Source of the DNA: Geodermatophilus marinus | GTDB taxonomy: Bacteria; Actinomycetota; Actinomycetes; Mycobacteriales; Geodermatophilaceae | Reading direction: 5' to 3' | Assembly: GCF_003428645.1 (NCBI RefSeq) | Contig: NZ_QVQH01000001.1 | Span: forward strand, 1 to 64,000 | Length of the DNA: 64,000 nucleotides | Shown: positions 42,105 to 51,377 of the stretch, in pieces | Position numbering within the stretch: position 1 is the stretch's first letter | Layout: every line of letters starts with the position of its first letter | The notes under the pieces: generated by a model | Told to the model about the DNA's origin: nothing | The model's database searches: none | The model's input: the letters and a program-made list of their open reading frames with translations, nothing else | Made by a program: the position numbers and the translations under genes

Positions 42105-42859
42105 GCGGCGCGACGGCGGCCGGCCGCGGCGACGTCCTGCTCCGCATGTCCGACGTGCACGTCCGGCTCTCGGGCAGCCACATCCTGCAGGGGGTCGACC
42201 TGGCCGTGCGCCAGGGCGGGGTGACCGCCCTGCTGGGTCGCAACGGCGCCGGCAAGACGACCACCGTCAAGGCCGCGCTCGGGCTGGTCCCCTCGACCGG
42301 GCTGGTCGAGCTCACCGGCGCCGACGGGCGGGTGCACCGGCTGTCGGGGCGGCGCACGCACGAGGTGGTGCGGCTCGGCGTCGGCTACGCCCCGGAGGAC
42401 CGCGAGGTCTTCGGCGGGCTGACCGTGGCGGAGAACCTGGCGCTCGCCGAGCGGCGCGGCAGCGCCCACCACCACGACCGGGTGTTCGAGCTGTTCCCGG
42501 AGCTGCGCACCCGCGGCCGGCAGCTGGCCGGCACCCTCTCCGGCGGCCAGCAGCAGATGGTGGCGATCGCCCGGCTGCTGCTCAACGACAACCGGCTGCT
42601 GCTCGTCGACGAGCCGACCAAGGGGCTGGCGCCGCTGCTGGTCGCCGAGGTCGCCGAGGTGCTGGCCCGCGCGGCCGAGGAGGTGACGATCCTGCTCGTC
42701 GAGCAGAACCTGACGGTGGTGCGCCGGCTGGCCACCGACGCCGTCGTCGTCGACCAGGGCCGGGTGGCCTGGAGCGGGTCGGCGCCCGACCTGCTGGCCG
42801 ACGCCGACCGCACCCGCGAGCTGCTGGGCGTGGCACCGAGCGGGGGGCACGCCGCATGA
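42101..42859 (+). CDS. livF: ABC importer ATPase LivF-like
   Basis: 252 aa. Walker A GRNGAGKTT, signature LSGGQQQMVAIAR, Walker B LLLVDEPTKGLAP, H-loop VEQN. It pairs with LivG. An unusual insert (ELTGADGRVHRLSGRRTHEV, about 68-87) replaces the short strand turn normally found after Walker A. The GTG overlaps the livG stop, and the stop overlaps the livH ATG (ATGA). Confidence 0.94.
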   Translation: MSGATAAGRGDVLLRMSDVHVRLSGSHILQGVDLAVRQGGVTALLGRNGAGKTTTVKAALGLVPSTGLVELTGADGRVHRLSGRRTHEVVRLGVGYAPEDREVFGGLTVAENLALAERRGSAHHHDRVFELFPELRTRGRQLAGTLSGGQQQMVAIARLLLNDNRLLLVDEPTKGLAPLLVAEVAEVLARAAEEVTILLVEQNLTVVRRLATDAVVVDQGRVAWSGSAPDLLADADRTRELLGVAPSGGHAA

Positions 42860-43740
42860 GCACCTTCGTCCTGCTCGCCGTGACCGGCCTGGGGCTGGCC
42901 GCCCTCTACTTCCTCGTCGCCTCCGGGCTGTCGCTGATCTTCGGGCTGATGGGCGTGCTGAACTTCGCCCACGGCGCGTTCCTCACCATCGGCGCCTACG
43001 GCACCTGGTGGGCCGCGGAGAACCTGCCCGGGGCGGGGGACGGCGGCTGGTCGTTCGTCTACGCGGTGGTCTTCGGGGTCGCCGTCGGGACGCTCGTGGC
43101 CGCCCTCGTCGAGCTGCTGCTCATCCGGCCGCTGTACGAGCGGCACATCGAGCAGGTCCTGGTGACCGTCGGGCTGAGCCTGGCCCTCGTGGCGCTGGTG
43201 CGGGCCATCTGGGGCTCGGACCCCCGCCCGTTCCCGCGGCCGGCGTGGACCCAGCGGACGACGTCCCTGCTCGGCGCCCAGGTGCCCAACGACCGGTTCC
43301 TGCTCGTCGCGACCGCGGTGCTCGTGCTGGTCGCCGTCCTGGTGTTCCTCCGGACCACCCGGGTCGGCCTGGTGATCCGCGCGGGCGTGGAGAACCGCTC
43401 GATGGTCACCGCCCTGGGCATCGACGTCCGCAAGGCCTTCACCCTCGTCTTCGCCGTCGGCGGTGCCTTCGCCGCGCTGGCCGGGGCGCTCGGCGGGGTG
43501 TACCTGGGCTCCATCTCGCCCGGCCAGGGCACCTCCCTGCTGATCTTCGCCTTCATCGTCGTCGTCATCGGCGGGATGAGCTCGATCACCGGGACGGCGG
43601 CCGCGGCGGTGCTGGTGGGCCTGGTGCAGCAGTTCGCGAACTACTACGCGGCCAGCGGGGTCGGCGACCTGTCGGTCGTCCTGCTGCTGGCCGTGGTCCT
43701 GCTGGCGCGCCCGGGCGGGCTGACGGCGAGGGTGGCATGA
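42856..43740 (+). CDS. livH: Branched-chain amino-acid-type permease LivH
   Basis: 294 aa, eight or so membrane segments. The family pattern LIFGLMGVLNFAHGAFLTIGAYG and the ENRSMVTALGIDVRKAFTLVFAVGGAFAALAGALGG EAA-like coupling region are present. It forms the channel with LivM. The ATG overlaps the livF stop and the stop overlaps the livM start, so all are translationally coupled. Confidence 0.94.
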   Translation: MSTFVLLAVTGLGLAALYFLVASGLSLIFGLMGVLNFAHGAFLTIGAYGTWWAAENLPGAGDGGWSFVYAVVFGVAVGTLVAALVELLLIRPLYERHIEQVLVTVGLSLALVALVRAIWGSDPRPFPRPAWTQRTTSLLGAQVPNDRFLLVATAVLVLVAVLVFLRTTRVGLVIRAGVENRSMVTALGIDVRKAFTLVFAVGGAFAALAGALGGVYLGSISPGQGTSLLIFAFIVVVIGGMSSITGTAAAAVLVGLVQQFANYYAASGVGDLSVVLLLAVVLLARPGGLTARVA

Positions 43741-44906
43741 GAGGGGACGGCGGGGTGCGCGGTCTGCGTCCGGGGAGGTTCGCCCCGCTGGTCGTCCTGG
43801 TGGTGCTGGCGCTGCTGCCGTACTCCACGCTGCAGGTGCCGGGCCTGTTCGACGGCGTGCTGAACAGCCCGGGCACGCTCCAGCTGCTGGCGCTGTGCCT
43901 CGTCTTCGGCGGGGTCGCGCTCTCCTACGACCTGCTCTTCGGCTTCACCGGGCTGCTGTCCTTCGGCCACGCGCTGTACTTCGCCGCGGGGACGTACGTG
44001 GCCAACCTGGCGCTCACCGAGCTCGGCTGGGGGCTGGGGCCGGCGCTGCTGCTCACCAGCGCGGTGGGCATCGCCCTCCCGCTGCTGGTCGGCGGCGTCG
44101 CCCTGCGGGTCTCCGGCATCGCCTTCTCGATGGTCACCCTGGCCACCGCGCAGGTCGGCTCCATCCTCGTGCTGCAGGACCCGGGCGGGCTCACCGGCGG
44201 CGAGGAGGGGCTGGCCGTGGCCCGCGACCCGATCCCGGACGCGCTCGTCGGGGTCTTCAACACGGTGAACAAGTACTGGCTGGCCCTGGCCTACCTGGCG
44301 CTGGTGTACCTCGTGGTGACCTGGGTGACCAACTCCCGCGCCGGCCACGTGTGGCAGGCGATCCGGGAGAACGAGCGGCGGGTCGAGGTGCTCGGCCTGC
44401 GCCCCTACGGCTTCAAGCTGCTGGTCTTCGTGCTCGCCGGCCTGCTCGCCGCCTTCGGCGGGGTGGTGCACCTGCTGCTGCTGGGCGGGTCCACGCCGCG
44501 GGTGACGACCGCCGACTTCACCCTCGGGCTCCTGGTCATGGTGGTGCTCGGCGGTGCGGGCAGCCGGTGGGGGGCGGTGCTCGGCGGCGTCCTCTACACC
44601 TACCTGGACAGCCGGCTGACCGACCTGGCCGCCTCCCCCGCGGTGCAGGACCTCCCGGCCTGGCTCCGGGTGCCGCTGTCGGAGCCGCTGTTCCTGCTCG
44701 GCACGCTGTTCGTCCTGGTGGTGTTCTTCGTGCCGGGGGGCATCGCCGGTCTGGTGTCCCGGTTGCGCGAGCGCCGCGGCGGCCGCGCGCGGCCGGCGGG
44801 CGACGGGACGCCGCCGCCCGGGCGGGTGGTCGAGCAGCTGCGCGACGCCGCCGGCCGCGGGGCCGGTGTGGGCGCCGGTGCCGGCCGGCCGCACGACGGG
44901 ACCTGA
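43737..44906 (+). CDS. livM: Branched-chain amino-acid-type permease LivM
   Basis: 389 aa. Hydrophobic core 15-340 with LLFGFTGLLSFGHALYFAAGTYV and the coupling loop IRENERRVEVLGLRPYGFKLLVFVLAG. The C-terminal ~45 residues are a basic, Gly/Arg-rich cytoplasmic tail. Long periplasmic loops (LTGGEEGLAVARDPIPDALVG) are usual for LivM. Last gene of the operon; its stop lies inside a bidirectional hairpin shared with the convergent gene. Confidence 0.94.
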   Translation: MRGDGGVRGLRPGRFAPLVVLVVLALLPYSTLQVPGLFDGVLNSPGTLQLLALCLVFGGVALSYDLLFGFTGLLSFGHALYFAAGTYVANLALTELGWGLGPALLLTSAVGIALPLLVGGVALRVSGIAFSMVTLATAQVGSILVLQDPGGLTGGEEGLAVARDPIPDALVGVFNTVNKYWLALAYLALVYLVVTWVTNSRAGHVWQAIRENERRVEVLGLRPYGFKLLVFVLAGLLAAFGGVVHLLLLGGSTPRVTTADFTLGLLVMVVLGGAGSRWGAVLGGVLYTYLDSRLTDLAASPAVQDLPAWLRVPLSEPLFLLGTLFVLVVFFVPGGIAGLVSRLRERRGGRARPAGDGTPPPGRVVEQLRDAAGRGAGVGAGAGRPHDGT

Positions 44907-44927
44907 CGCCCGGGGTCAGGCCCCGTC
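44895..44927. terminator. Bidirectional hairpin containing both stop codons
   Basis: GACGGG pairs with CCCGTC, and inside it CCTGA pairs with TCAGG around CGCCCGGGG. The stem contains the TGA of livM (44904-44906) and, on the other strand, the TGA of the convergent gene (44918-44916). Confidence 0.65.
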
Positions 44928-45782
44928 GAGGACCTCGCAGACCTCGAGGAGCCGCGCGCGCAGCGCCGCGCCGCGGGCGGTGAACCCGCGCTGCGCCGCC
45001 GCGTACTCCGCCCGGCCCTCCGCGGTCTCGATCCGCACCGGCGCTCGGCCGTGCGCCCGCAGGTCGTAGGGGGAGGCGCGCATGTCCAGCTCCCGCACGG
45101 CGCGGGCCAGTGCGAAGCAGTCGAGCAGCAGCTCACCGGGGACGGCGGGCCCCAGCTTGGTGGCCCACTTGTAGAGGTCCATGGTCGCGTGCAGGCAGCC
45201 GGGCTGCTCGAGGTCCACCTGGGTGGCGCGGGTCGGCTGCAGCCGGTTGAGCCCGACGGCCTCCGGGGTGAAGAAGCGGAAGGCGTCGACGTGCGAGCAG
45301 CGCACCGTGGCGCCCTCCACCACCGCGTCCGTGCCGGCCTGGCCGAGCCGCAGCGGCAGGGGGTGCCGGTGCGCGGCGGCGCGGTAGACCATCGCCCACT
45401 CGTGCAGCCCGAAGCAGCCGAAGGTGGGCGGGCGGCCGGCGGTGGCGGCCAGCAGCCGGGCGACGAAGGCGACGGCGTCCCCGCGGGCCTCCCGGAAGGC
45501 CGCCGCGTCCAGAGTCACCGCGCCGTCGGCGCCGGTGGAGTAGTGCCGCCACCCGGCGTGCGGGGCCGGGCCCTCGAGCGCCGTCCCCACCCCCGGGTGC
45601 CAGCGGCGCAGCACCGACGGGCGGGTCGGGTAGTACTCGTAGAGGAAGTCCTCGACGGGGTGCCGCTCCCCGGTGGCCCGCCGCGCCCGGTGCCCGGCGG
45701 TCAGGGCGTCGGCCCGCTCCGCGTGCGCCTGCGCCCGGGCGGTCCAGACGGCGGCGGTCAGCGAGGTCGCAGCGGCGGGCAC
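44916..45782 (-). CDS. Putative 3-methyladenine DNA glycosylase-like protein
   Basis: 288 aa. Members of this actinobacterial family are annotated as 3-methyladenine DNA glycosylase, with the shared blocks HPVEDFLYEYYPTRPSVLRRWHPG and CFGLHEWAMVYR, then DAFRFFTPEAVGLNRLQPTRATQ. I see no classical HhH-GPD or AAG motif, so the enzymatic claim is weak and the protein may act on another substrate. No signal peptide. GTG start. It has a separate transcript from the PucR gene upstream (48 bp). Confidence 0.7.
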   Translation of the reverse strand: MPAAATSLTAAVWTARAQAHAERADALTAGHRARRATGERHPVEDFLYEYYPTRPSVLRRWHPGVGTALEGPAPHAGWRHYSTGADGAVTLDAAAFREARGDAVAFVARLLAATAGRPPTFGCFGLHEWAMVYRAAAHRHPLPLRLGQAGTDAVVEGATVRCSHVDAFRFFTPEAVGLNRLQPTRATQVDLEQPGCLHATMDLYKWATKLGPAVPGELLLDCFALARAVRELDMRASPYDLRAHGRAPVRIETAEGRAEYAAAQRGFTARGAALRARLLEVCEVLDGA

Positions 45783-45830
45783 CGGGCCAGGGTAGGCGGC
45801 GCCCGCCCGGACCCGCCCGGACCCGAGGTG

Positions 45831-47780
45831 TCAGTCCAGCGCCGCGGAGCCGGTGAGCCGGTGCAGGCGCAGCGCGAGCTGCACCTCCAGCGCGGTGTCC
45901 GGTGCCGACCACTCGCGGCCGAGCAGCCGGCCGACCCGCTCCAGGCGCTGGGTGACCGTGTTGACGTGCACCGAGAGCCGCTCGGCGGCCCGGGCGGGGG
46001 AGGCGCCGGCGTCGAAGTAGGCCCGCAGCGTGCCGACCAGGTCGGTGCCCCGCCGGGCGTCGTAGTCCAGCACCGGACCGAGCGTGCCCCGGACGAACCC
46101 GCCGACCTCGCGGCCCTCCCCGAGCAGCAGGCCCACGAACCCCAGCTCGGCGGCCCCGGCCGACTCCCCGGCCCGGCCCAGCGCCTCCAGCGTGGCCGCA
46201 CACCGCCGCGCCTCGGCGTGCGCGGGCGCCACCCCACCCGGGCCGCGGGCCGGCCCGGCGCCGCCGGCGGTCACCGGGCGGCCGGCGGCGGCGGCGACCT
46301 CGCGGCGGGCGGTGGCCGCGGCGGTCGCGGCGTCCACGTCGGGCAGGCAGAGGACCACCGCGCCGTCGTGCGCCCCGGCGAGCCCGCCGCGGAGGGCGGC
46401 CAGGTGCCCGGCCGCCGCCAGCGCCCGGCCACGGCACGCCTCCTCGACCCGCAGGACGACGACCGCGTACGGCCGGTCGAGGTCGGCCCCCAGCCGCCGC
46501 GCCCGCTCGCGCAGCCCGTCGGGGTCGCGCAGCGCGCTGCCGAGCAGCTCCTCCAGCAGCTCACCGCGCACCCGGCCCTCCGCCTCGCCGGCGGTCCGCC
46601 GGATGAGCAGGAGCAGCGCGGTGACCAGGGCGGCGCGCTCGAGGATGCGCTGGTCGGAGTCCGACAGGCCGTCGTCCCGGTGCAGCACCAGCCCGCCGAG
46701 GAGCTCGCTGCCGACGGTCACCGCGGCGGTCCACCAGCTGCCGTCGCGGACCGTGCGGCCGGTGCTGCGGGCCAGGGTCAGCGCGGCCGCCGGGTCGGCG
46801 GGCAGCTCGCCGCCGCCGGGGGACGACGACACGGCCCGGCCCTCCTCGTCCAGCACGGTGATGCGGCCGCCGAGCGCCTCGGTGACCGCGGCCGCGACGT
46901 CCTCCACCCCGCCGCCGTGCAGCACCACGTCGATGAAGCGGTCGTGGGCGCCGGCGGCCCGCTCGACCGAGGCGGTGTGCTCGCGCAGCTCCCGGCCGGC
47001 CGCCGACAGCTCGTGCAGGGCGGCGCGGGTCTCCTCGAGCAGGCGGGCGTTGTCCAGGGCGATCGCGGCGTGCGCGGCCAGCGAGCCCAGCAGCGCGACC
47101 TCGGAGCGCTCGAAGGACCGCTGCGACCGGTCGGCCGCGTACAGCACCCCGATGACCCGGGGGCCCCGGATGAGCGGCACGCCGAGGATGGCGACCAGCC
47201 CCTCCTCGCGGACCCCGGAGTTGATGACGTCGGTGTGGTGGAACCGGGCGTCGGCGAAGTAGTCGGCGGTCGCGTAGGGGGCGGCCGACTGGGCGACCAG
47301 CCCGCCGAGACCCTCGCCCATCGGCAGCCGCAGGGCCTGGAAGCGGGCCGAGACGGAGCCGTCCGTCACCCGCATGTAGGTGTCGCCGCGGGCGTCGTCG
47401 TTGAGGGTCAGGTACGAGACGTCGGTGCCCAGCAGCTGGCGGGCCCGGCGGACGATCGCGGTGAGCACCTCGTCGACGCTGCGCAGGGTGGCCAGGTCGC
47501 TGGCGGTGTCGAACAGCGCCGAGAGCTCCGACTCGCGGCGGCGGCGGGCCTCGAAGGCGTCGCGGACCTGCAGGGCCAGCAGGCGGGCCCGCTCGAGCCC
47601 GGCCAGCACCGCGGGCGGCGCGCCCGCCGCCCGCGCCCGCACCAGCGGGCCCTCGTAGGCGATCGGCGCGGCGTCCTCGAGCAGCAGCCCGAGGTACTCG
47701 GCGGCCCAGGTGGTGGCGTCGTCGGCGGCCGGGCCGGCCCCGGCGGTGGTCGGTGCGGCATCCCGTGGCACGACCGGCAT
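45831..47780 (-). CDS. GAF-PucR/CdaR-type transcriptional regulator
   Basis: 649 aa. GAF domain about 95-240 (RSVDEVLTAIVRRARQLLGTDVSYLTLND ... LAAHAAIALDNARLLEETR), a second sensory region about 260-360, and the PucR C-terminal helix-turn-helix (YFDAGASPARAAERLSVHVNTVTQRLERVGRLLG) near 590-625. This architecture is common for activators of catabolic operons. It follows the 3-hydroxybutyrate dehydrogenase by 17 bp on the same strand, so it probably controls that gene and the divergent MHS transporter. Start ATG 47780; GCGAGG touches it, so a nearby start is possible. Confidence 0.88.
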   Translation of the reverse strand: MPVVPRDAAPTTAGAGPAADDATTWAAEYLGLLLEDAAPIAYEGPLVRARAAGAPPAVLAGLERARLLALQVRDAFEARRRRESELSALFDTASDLATLRSVDEVLTAIVRRARQLLGTDVSYLTLNDDARGDTYMRVTDGSVSARFQALRLPMGEGLGGLVAQSAAPYATADYFADARFHHTDVINSGVREEGLVAILGVPLIRGPRVIGVLYAADRSQRSFERSEVALLGSLAAHAAIALDNARLLEETRAALHELSAAGRELREHTASVERAAGAHDRFIDVVLHGGGVEDVAAAVTEALGGRITVLDEEGRAVSSSPGGGELPADPAAALTLARSTGRTVRDGSWWTAAVTVGSELLGGLVLHRDDGLSDSDQRILERAALVTALLLLIRRTAGEAEGRVRGELLEELLGSALRDPDGLRERARRLGADLDRPYAVVVLRVEEACRGRALAAAGHLAALRGGLAGAHDGAVVLCLPDVDAATAAATARREVAAAAGRPVTAGGAGPARGPGGVAPAHAEARRCAATLEALGRAGESAGAAELGFVGLLLGEGREVGGFVRGTLGPVLDYDARRGTDLVGTLRAYFDAGASPARAAERLSVHVNTVTQRLERVGRLLGREWSAPDTALEVQLALRLHRLTGSAALD

Positions 47781-47797
47781 CCTCGCCGGTCGCACGG

Positions 47798-48553
47798 TCA
47801 GTGGGCGCTCCACCCGCCGTCCATGGCCAGCGAGGTGCCGGTGACCGACTGCGCCGCCGGTGAGCACAGCCAGAGGACGGCGTCGGCCACCTCCACCGGC
47901 TCGATCAGCCGCTTGACCGCGGCCGGGGCGAGCATCACCCGCTCGACGACCTCGTCCTCCGACAACCCGTGGGCCCGGGCCTGGTCGGCGATCTGGCCCT
48001 CGACCAGCGGGGTCCGCACGTAGGCCGGGTTGACGCAGTTGGAGGTCACCCCGTGCGGCGCCCCCTCCAGCGCCACCACCTTGGACAGCCCCTCCAGCCC
48101 GTGCTTGGCGGTCACGTAGGCGCTCTTGTACGGCGAGGCCCGCAGCCCGTGCACGGAGCTGATGTTGACCACCCGGCCCCAGCCGCGGCCGTACATGTGG
48201 GGCAGCGCGCCGCGCACCAGCCGGAACGGCGCCTCCAGCATCAGCCGCAGGATCGCCGAGAAGACCTCGGTCGGGAACTCGTGCAGCGGGGCCACGTGCT
48301 GCCGCCCGGCGTTGTTCACCAGCACGTCGACGTCGAGGTCGAGGGCGTCGACGCCGGCCAGGTCGGTGAGGTCCGCGGCGACCGCGGTGCCGCCGATCCC
48401 GTCGGCGACCCTGCGGGCGGCGTCGCCGTCCCGGTCGAGGACGACGACGTGCGCACCGGCCTCCGCCAGCCGGACCGCGCACGCCCGCCCGATGCCCGAC
48501 GCCCCACCGGTGACCAGTGCCCGGCGCCCGGCCAGCGGCTGCTCGTTCGTCAT
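47798..48553 (-). CDS. bdhA: 3-hydroxybutyrate dehydrogenase (SDR)
   Basis: 251 aa, classical short-chain dehydrogenase: TGGASGIG (15-22), NNAG (80-83), Ser133 and Tyr146-x3-Lys150. The ISSVHGLRASPYKSAYVTAKHGLEGL stretch and the C-terminal SVTGTSLAMDGGWSAH match D-3-hydroxybutyrate dehydrogenases, which oxidise 3-hydroxybutyrate to acetoacetate with NAD+. In operon with a PucR regulator and divergent from an MHS-type carrier, which could bring in the hydroxyacid. Confidence 0.92.
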   Translation of the reverse strand: MTNEQPLAGRRALVTGGASGIGRACAVRLAEAGAHVVVLDRDGDAARRVADGIGGTAVAADLTDLAGVDALDLDVDVLVNNAGRQHVAPLHEFPTEVFSAILRLMLEAPFRLVRGALPHMYGRGWGRVVNISSVHGLRASPYKSAYVTAKHGLEGLSKVVALEGAPHGVTSNCVNPAYVRTPLVEGQIADQARAHGLSEDEVVERVMLAPAAVKRLIEPVEVADAVLWLCSPAAQSVTGTSLAMDGGWSAH

Positions 48554-48670
48554 GCGGCCACGCTAGGGCCACGGCCGCGTCGCCGACATGGGGTCGCAGC
48601 ACACGGGCGGGGACCGCGGTGTGGCCCCCGCCACCGTGATCCGGTCCGACCGGGGAGGTGCCGCGCCAGC

Positions 48671-48691
48671 CGGTGTGCCACCACCACACCG
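48671..48691. promoter_or_regulatory. Candidate operator between bdhA and the MHS transporter
   Basis: CGGTGTG-N7-CACACCG, a perfect 7-bp dyad 21 bp across, lies in the 236-bp divergent region. A further half site CGGTGTGG is at 48617-48624. Likely site of the PucR-type regulator encoded nearby. Confidence 0.5.
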
Positions 48692-48789
48692 AGCACGACC
48701 GCACCGTGGGTCCGGGCACATGGTGGGCGGGTGCACCGCGGACCTAGCGTCGTCCCCCGTCCCCCTGCCGCTCCCCGAGGAGATCCCTC

Positions 48790-50181
48790 ATGTCCGCACC
48801 CGCGCAGACCGGCACGCGCTTCGGCCGCGTCGTCGGCGCGAGCATCGTCGGCACCACGGTCGAGTGGTACGACTTCTTCCTCTACGGCTCGGCGGCCGCC
48901 CTGGTCTTCGGCCCGCTCTTCTTCCCCGAGAGCGACGACTTCGTCGGCGTCCTCGCCGCCTTCGCGACCTACGCGGTCGGCTTCTTCGCCCGCCCCGTCG
49001 GGGCGCTGGTGTTCGGCCACTTCGGTGACCGGCTCGGCCGCAAGAAGCTGCTGGTCGTGTCGCTGCTGATGATGGGCGGCGCCACGTTCCTCATCGGCCT
49101 GCTGCCCACCTACGGCAGCGTGGGGGTCCTGGCCCCCGTGCTGCTCATCGCGCTGCGGCTGGTGCAGGGCTTCGCCCTCGGCGGCGAGTGGGGCGGGGCG
49201 GTGCTCATCGTCTCCGAGCACGGCCGGCCCGAGCACCGCGGCTTCTGGGCCTCCTGGCCGCAGGCCGGGGCCCCGGCGGGCAACCTGCTGGCCACCGGCG
49301 TCCTGGCGGCGCTGGCCGCGTTCCAGTCCGACGCCGCGTTCGAGGCCTGGGGCTGGCGGATCCCGTTCCTGCTCTCCGCGGTGCTCATCCTGGTGGGCCT
49401 GTGGGTGCGGCTGAGCGTGTCGGAGTCCCCGGTGTTCCTGGCGGCCCAGCGGGCCGCCGAGGCCCAGGCCGCGGCGACCGGCCGGGCCGAGAAGGCCCCG
49501 ATCGTCACCGTGCTCACCCGCTACCGCCGCGAGGTGCTCACCGCCATGGGTGCCCGCATCGCCGAGAACGTGTCCTTCTACCTGCTCACCGCCTTCAGCC
49601 TCACCTACCTGACCAACGTCGTCGGGCTGGACTCCTCCTTCGCGCTCAACGCGGTGCTGCTGGCCTCGGTGGTGCACCTGGTGACGATCCCGCTCTGGGG
49701 CCACCTCTCCGACCGCCTCGGCCGGCGGCCGGTCTACCTGCTGGGGGCCACCGGCATCGGGGCCTGGGCGTTCGCCTTCTTCCCCCTGCTGGACACCGGT
49801 CGGTTCGCCCTCGCCGTCGTCGCGGTCACCGTCGGCCTGCTCTTCCACGGCGCGATGTACGGCCCGCAGGCGGCGTTCTTCTCCGAGCTCTTCGGCACCA
49901 AGGCCCGCTACACCGGGGTCTCGGTCGGCGCCCAGCTGTCCTCGCTGGTCGCCGGTGCGCCGGCGCCCCTCATCGCGCTGGCCCTGCTGGGCAGCTTCGA
50001 CGCGCCGAACGTCACCGCCGTCGTGCTCTACGTCGTCGGCTGCGCGGTGGTGACCCTGCTCGCGGTGTGGACCTACGGCGAGACCTCCCGCCGCGACCTG
50101 GCCGACGATGCGGCCACGGACGCCGCCGGCCGGGCCGACGGCGCCGCCACGGGCGCCGGGCCCCGCACCGCCGGGGGCTGA
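48790..50181 (+). CDS. MHS-family (metabolite:H+ symporter) MFS transporter
   Basis: 463 aa, twelve membrane segments. VGTTVEWYDFFLYGSAAALVF is the MHS signature of TM1; motif A-like FGHFGDRLGRKKLLVVSL; GGEWGGAVLIVSEH in TM4-5; FYLLTAFSLTYL in TM7. Relatives carry ketoglutarate, shikimate, proline/betaine or short hydroxy/keto acids with protons. Position opposite bdhA suggests 3-hydroxybutyrate or acetoacetate uptake. ATG with GAGGAG upstream. Confidence 0.92.
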   Translation: MSAPAQTGTRFGRVVGASIVGTTVEWYDFFLYGSAAALVFGPLFFPESDDFVGVLAAFATYAVGFFARPVGALVFGHFGDRLGRKKLLVVSLLMMGGATFLIGLLPTYGSVGVLAPVLLIALRLVQGFALGGEWGGAVLIVSEHGRPEHRGFWASWPQAGAPAGNLLATGVLAALAAFQSDAAFEAWGWRIPFLLSAVLILVGLWVRLSVSESPVFLAAQRAAEAQAAATGRAEKAPIVTVLTRYRREVLTAMGARIAENVSFYLLTAFSLTYLTNVVGLDSSFALNAVLLASVVHLVTIPLWGHLSDRLGRRPVYLLGATGIGAWAFAFFPLLDTGRFALAVVAVTVGLLFHGAMYGPQAAFFSELFGTKARYTGVSVGAQLSSLVAGAPAPLIALALLGSFDAPNVTAVVLYVVGCAVVTLLAVWTYGETSRRDLADDAATDAAGRADGAATGAGPRTAGG

Positions 50182-50215
50182 GCCGGAGCGCCCGCCGGGC
50201 CGGGTGAGGGTGCCG

Positions 50216-50253
50216 CACGGGCCCCCCGTGACTGCTGTCACGGGGGGCCCGTG
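50216..50253 (+). terminator. Perfect 17-bp hairpin terminator
   Basis: CACGGGCCCCCCGTGAC (50216-50232) pairs perfectly with 50237-50253 across the loop TGCT, 34 bp after the MHS stop. Confidence 0.9.
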
Positions 50254-50376
50254 GCGTGCCGGCCGCAGGACGTGAGATCCGGCACCTGTGCCGGGCTCGG
50301 GACGGCGGCAGCGTGGGGGGTGCCCGGAGAGACCGGCCGACCCCCGGCCGGCGGGCACCCGAGGAGGGAGAACCCC

Positions 50377-51312
50377 GTGCAGCCTGCCCCCACCCGCAGC
50401 GGCACCGGCGCGACCGCTGCCCCGCCGGCGGTCGAGGTCGCCGACCTGCGTCGCGCCTACGGCGACTTCGAGGCGGTCCGGGGCGTCTCCTTCGAGGTGC
50501 ACCCGGGGGAGGTGTTCGCGCTGCTCGGCGTCAACGGCGCCGGCAAGACCTCCGCGCTCGAGGTGCTCGAGGGCCTGGCCCGGCCCTCCGGCGGGACGGT
50601 GCGCGTGCTCGGCGCCGACCCGGTCGCCGACCGCGCCCGGGTGCGCCCGCACCTCGGAGTGCTGCTGCAGTCCAGCGGCCTGCCCGGGGACCTCACCGTC
50701 GCCGAGGTCGTGCGGGCCTGGGCCGGCACCCTCACCGCGCCGCGGGAACCCGCCGAGGCCCTGGCGCAGGTCGGGCTCACCGGGCGCGCCGACGTCCGGG
50801 TGCGCAGCCTCTCCGGGGGCGAGCGGCGGCGGCTGGACCTCGCGATGGCGCTGCTGGGCCGCCCGCGGGTCGTCGTCCTCGACGAGCCGACCACCGGGCT
50901 GGACCCGGAGAGCCGCCGGCAGGTGTGGCGGCTGGTCGCCGGCCTCGTGGACGACGGGGCCGCCGTCGTCCTCACCACCCACCACCTCGAGGAGGCCGAG
51001 GAGCTCGCCGACCGCATCGCCGTGCTCAAGGCCGGGCGCGTCGTCCTCGCCGGCACCCAGGAGGAGATCGCCGAGACCCAGCCGGCCACCATCCGCTTCA
51101 CCCTCGACCCGGGCACGCCGGCGCCACCGGTGCCCGACGCCGTCGAGGTCGTCGAGGCCGGCCCCCGCGTCGACTGGCGGACCCGGAGCCTGCAGCCGGT
51201 GCTCGCCGAGCTCCTGGCCTGGGCCGCCCGCCACGGCGTCGTCCTGCGCGCCCTGCAGGCCCGCGCCGCCTCGCTGGAGCAGGCGTTCCTCGCCGTCGCC
51301 GACGCCGACTGA
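50377..51312 (+). CDS. ABC exporter ATPase (DrrA/NatA-like)
   Basis: 311 aa. Walker A GVNGAGKTS, Q-loop LQSSGLPGDLTVAEV, signature LSGGERRRLDLAM, Walker B VVVLDEPTTGLDPE, switch THHLEEAEE. A C-terminal DUF4162-like domain follows (TIRFTLDPGTPAPPVPDAVEVV). The GTG is preceded by GAGGAGGGAG. It works with the ABC-2 permease 65 bp downstream. The two-component pair next to it suggests induction by an envelope-active compound or membrane change. Confidence 0.93.
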   Translation: MQPAPTRSGTGATAAPPAVEVADLRRAYGDFEAVRGVSFEVHPGEVFALLGVNGAGKTSALEVLEGLARPSGGTVRVLGADPVADRARVRPHLGVLLQSSGLPGDLTVAEVVRAWAGTLTAPREPAEALAQVGLTGRADVRVRSLSGGERRRLDLAMALLGRPRVVVLDEPTTGLDPESRRQVWRLVAGLVDDGAAVVLTTHHLEEAEELADRIAVLKAGRVVLAGTQEEIAETQPATIRFTLDPGTPAPPVPDAVEVVEAGPRVDWRTRSLQPVLAELLAWAARHGVVLRALQARAASLEQAFLAVADAD

Positions 51313-51377
51313 CCACCTGCCGACCGCCCTCGACCCACCCGCCGACCGACCCCCGACCCGGGGAGGAGACCGCTCCC

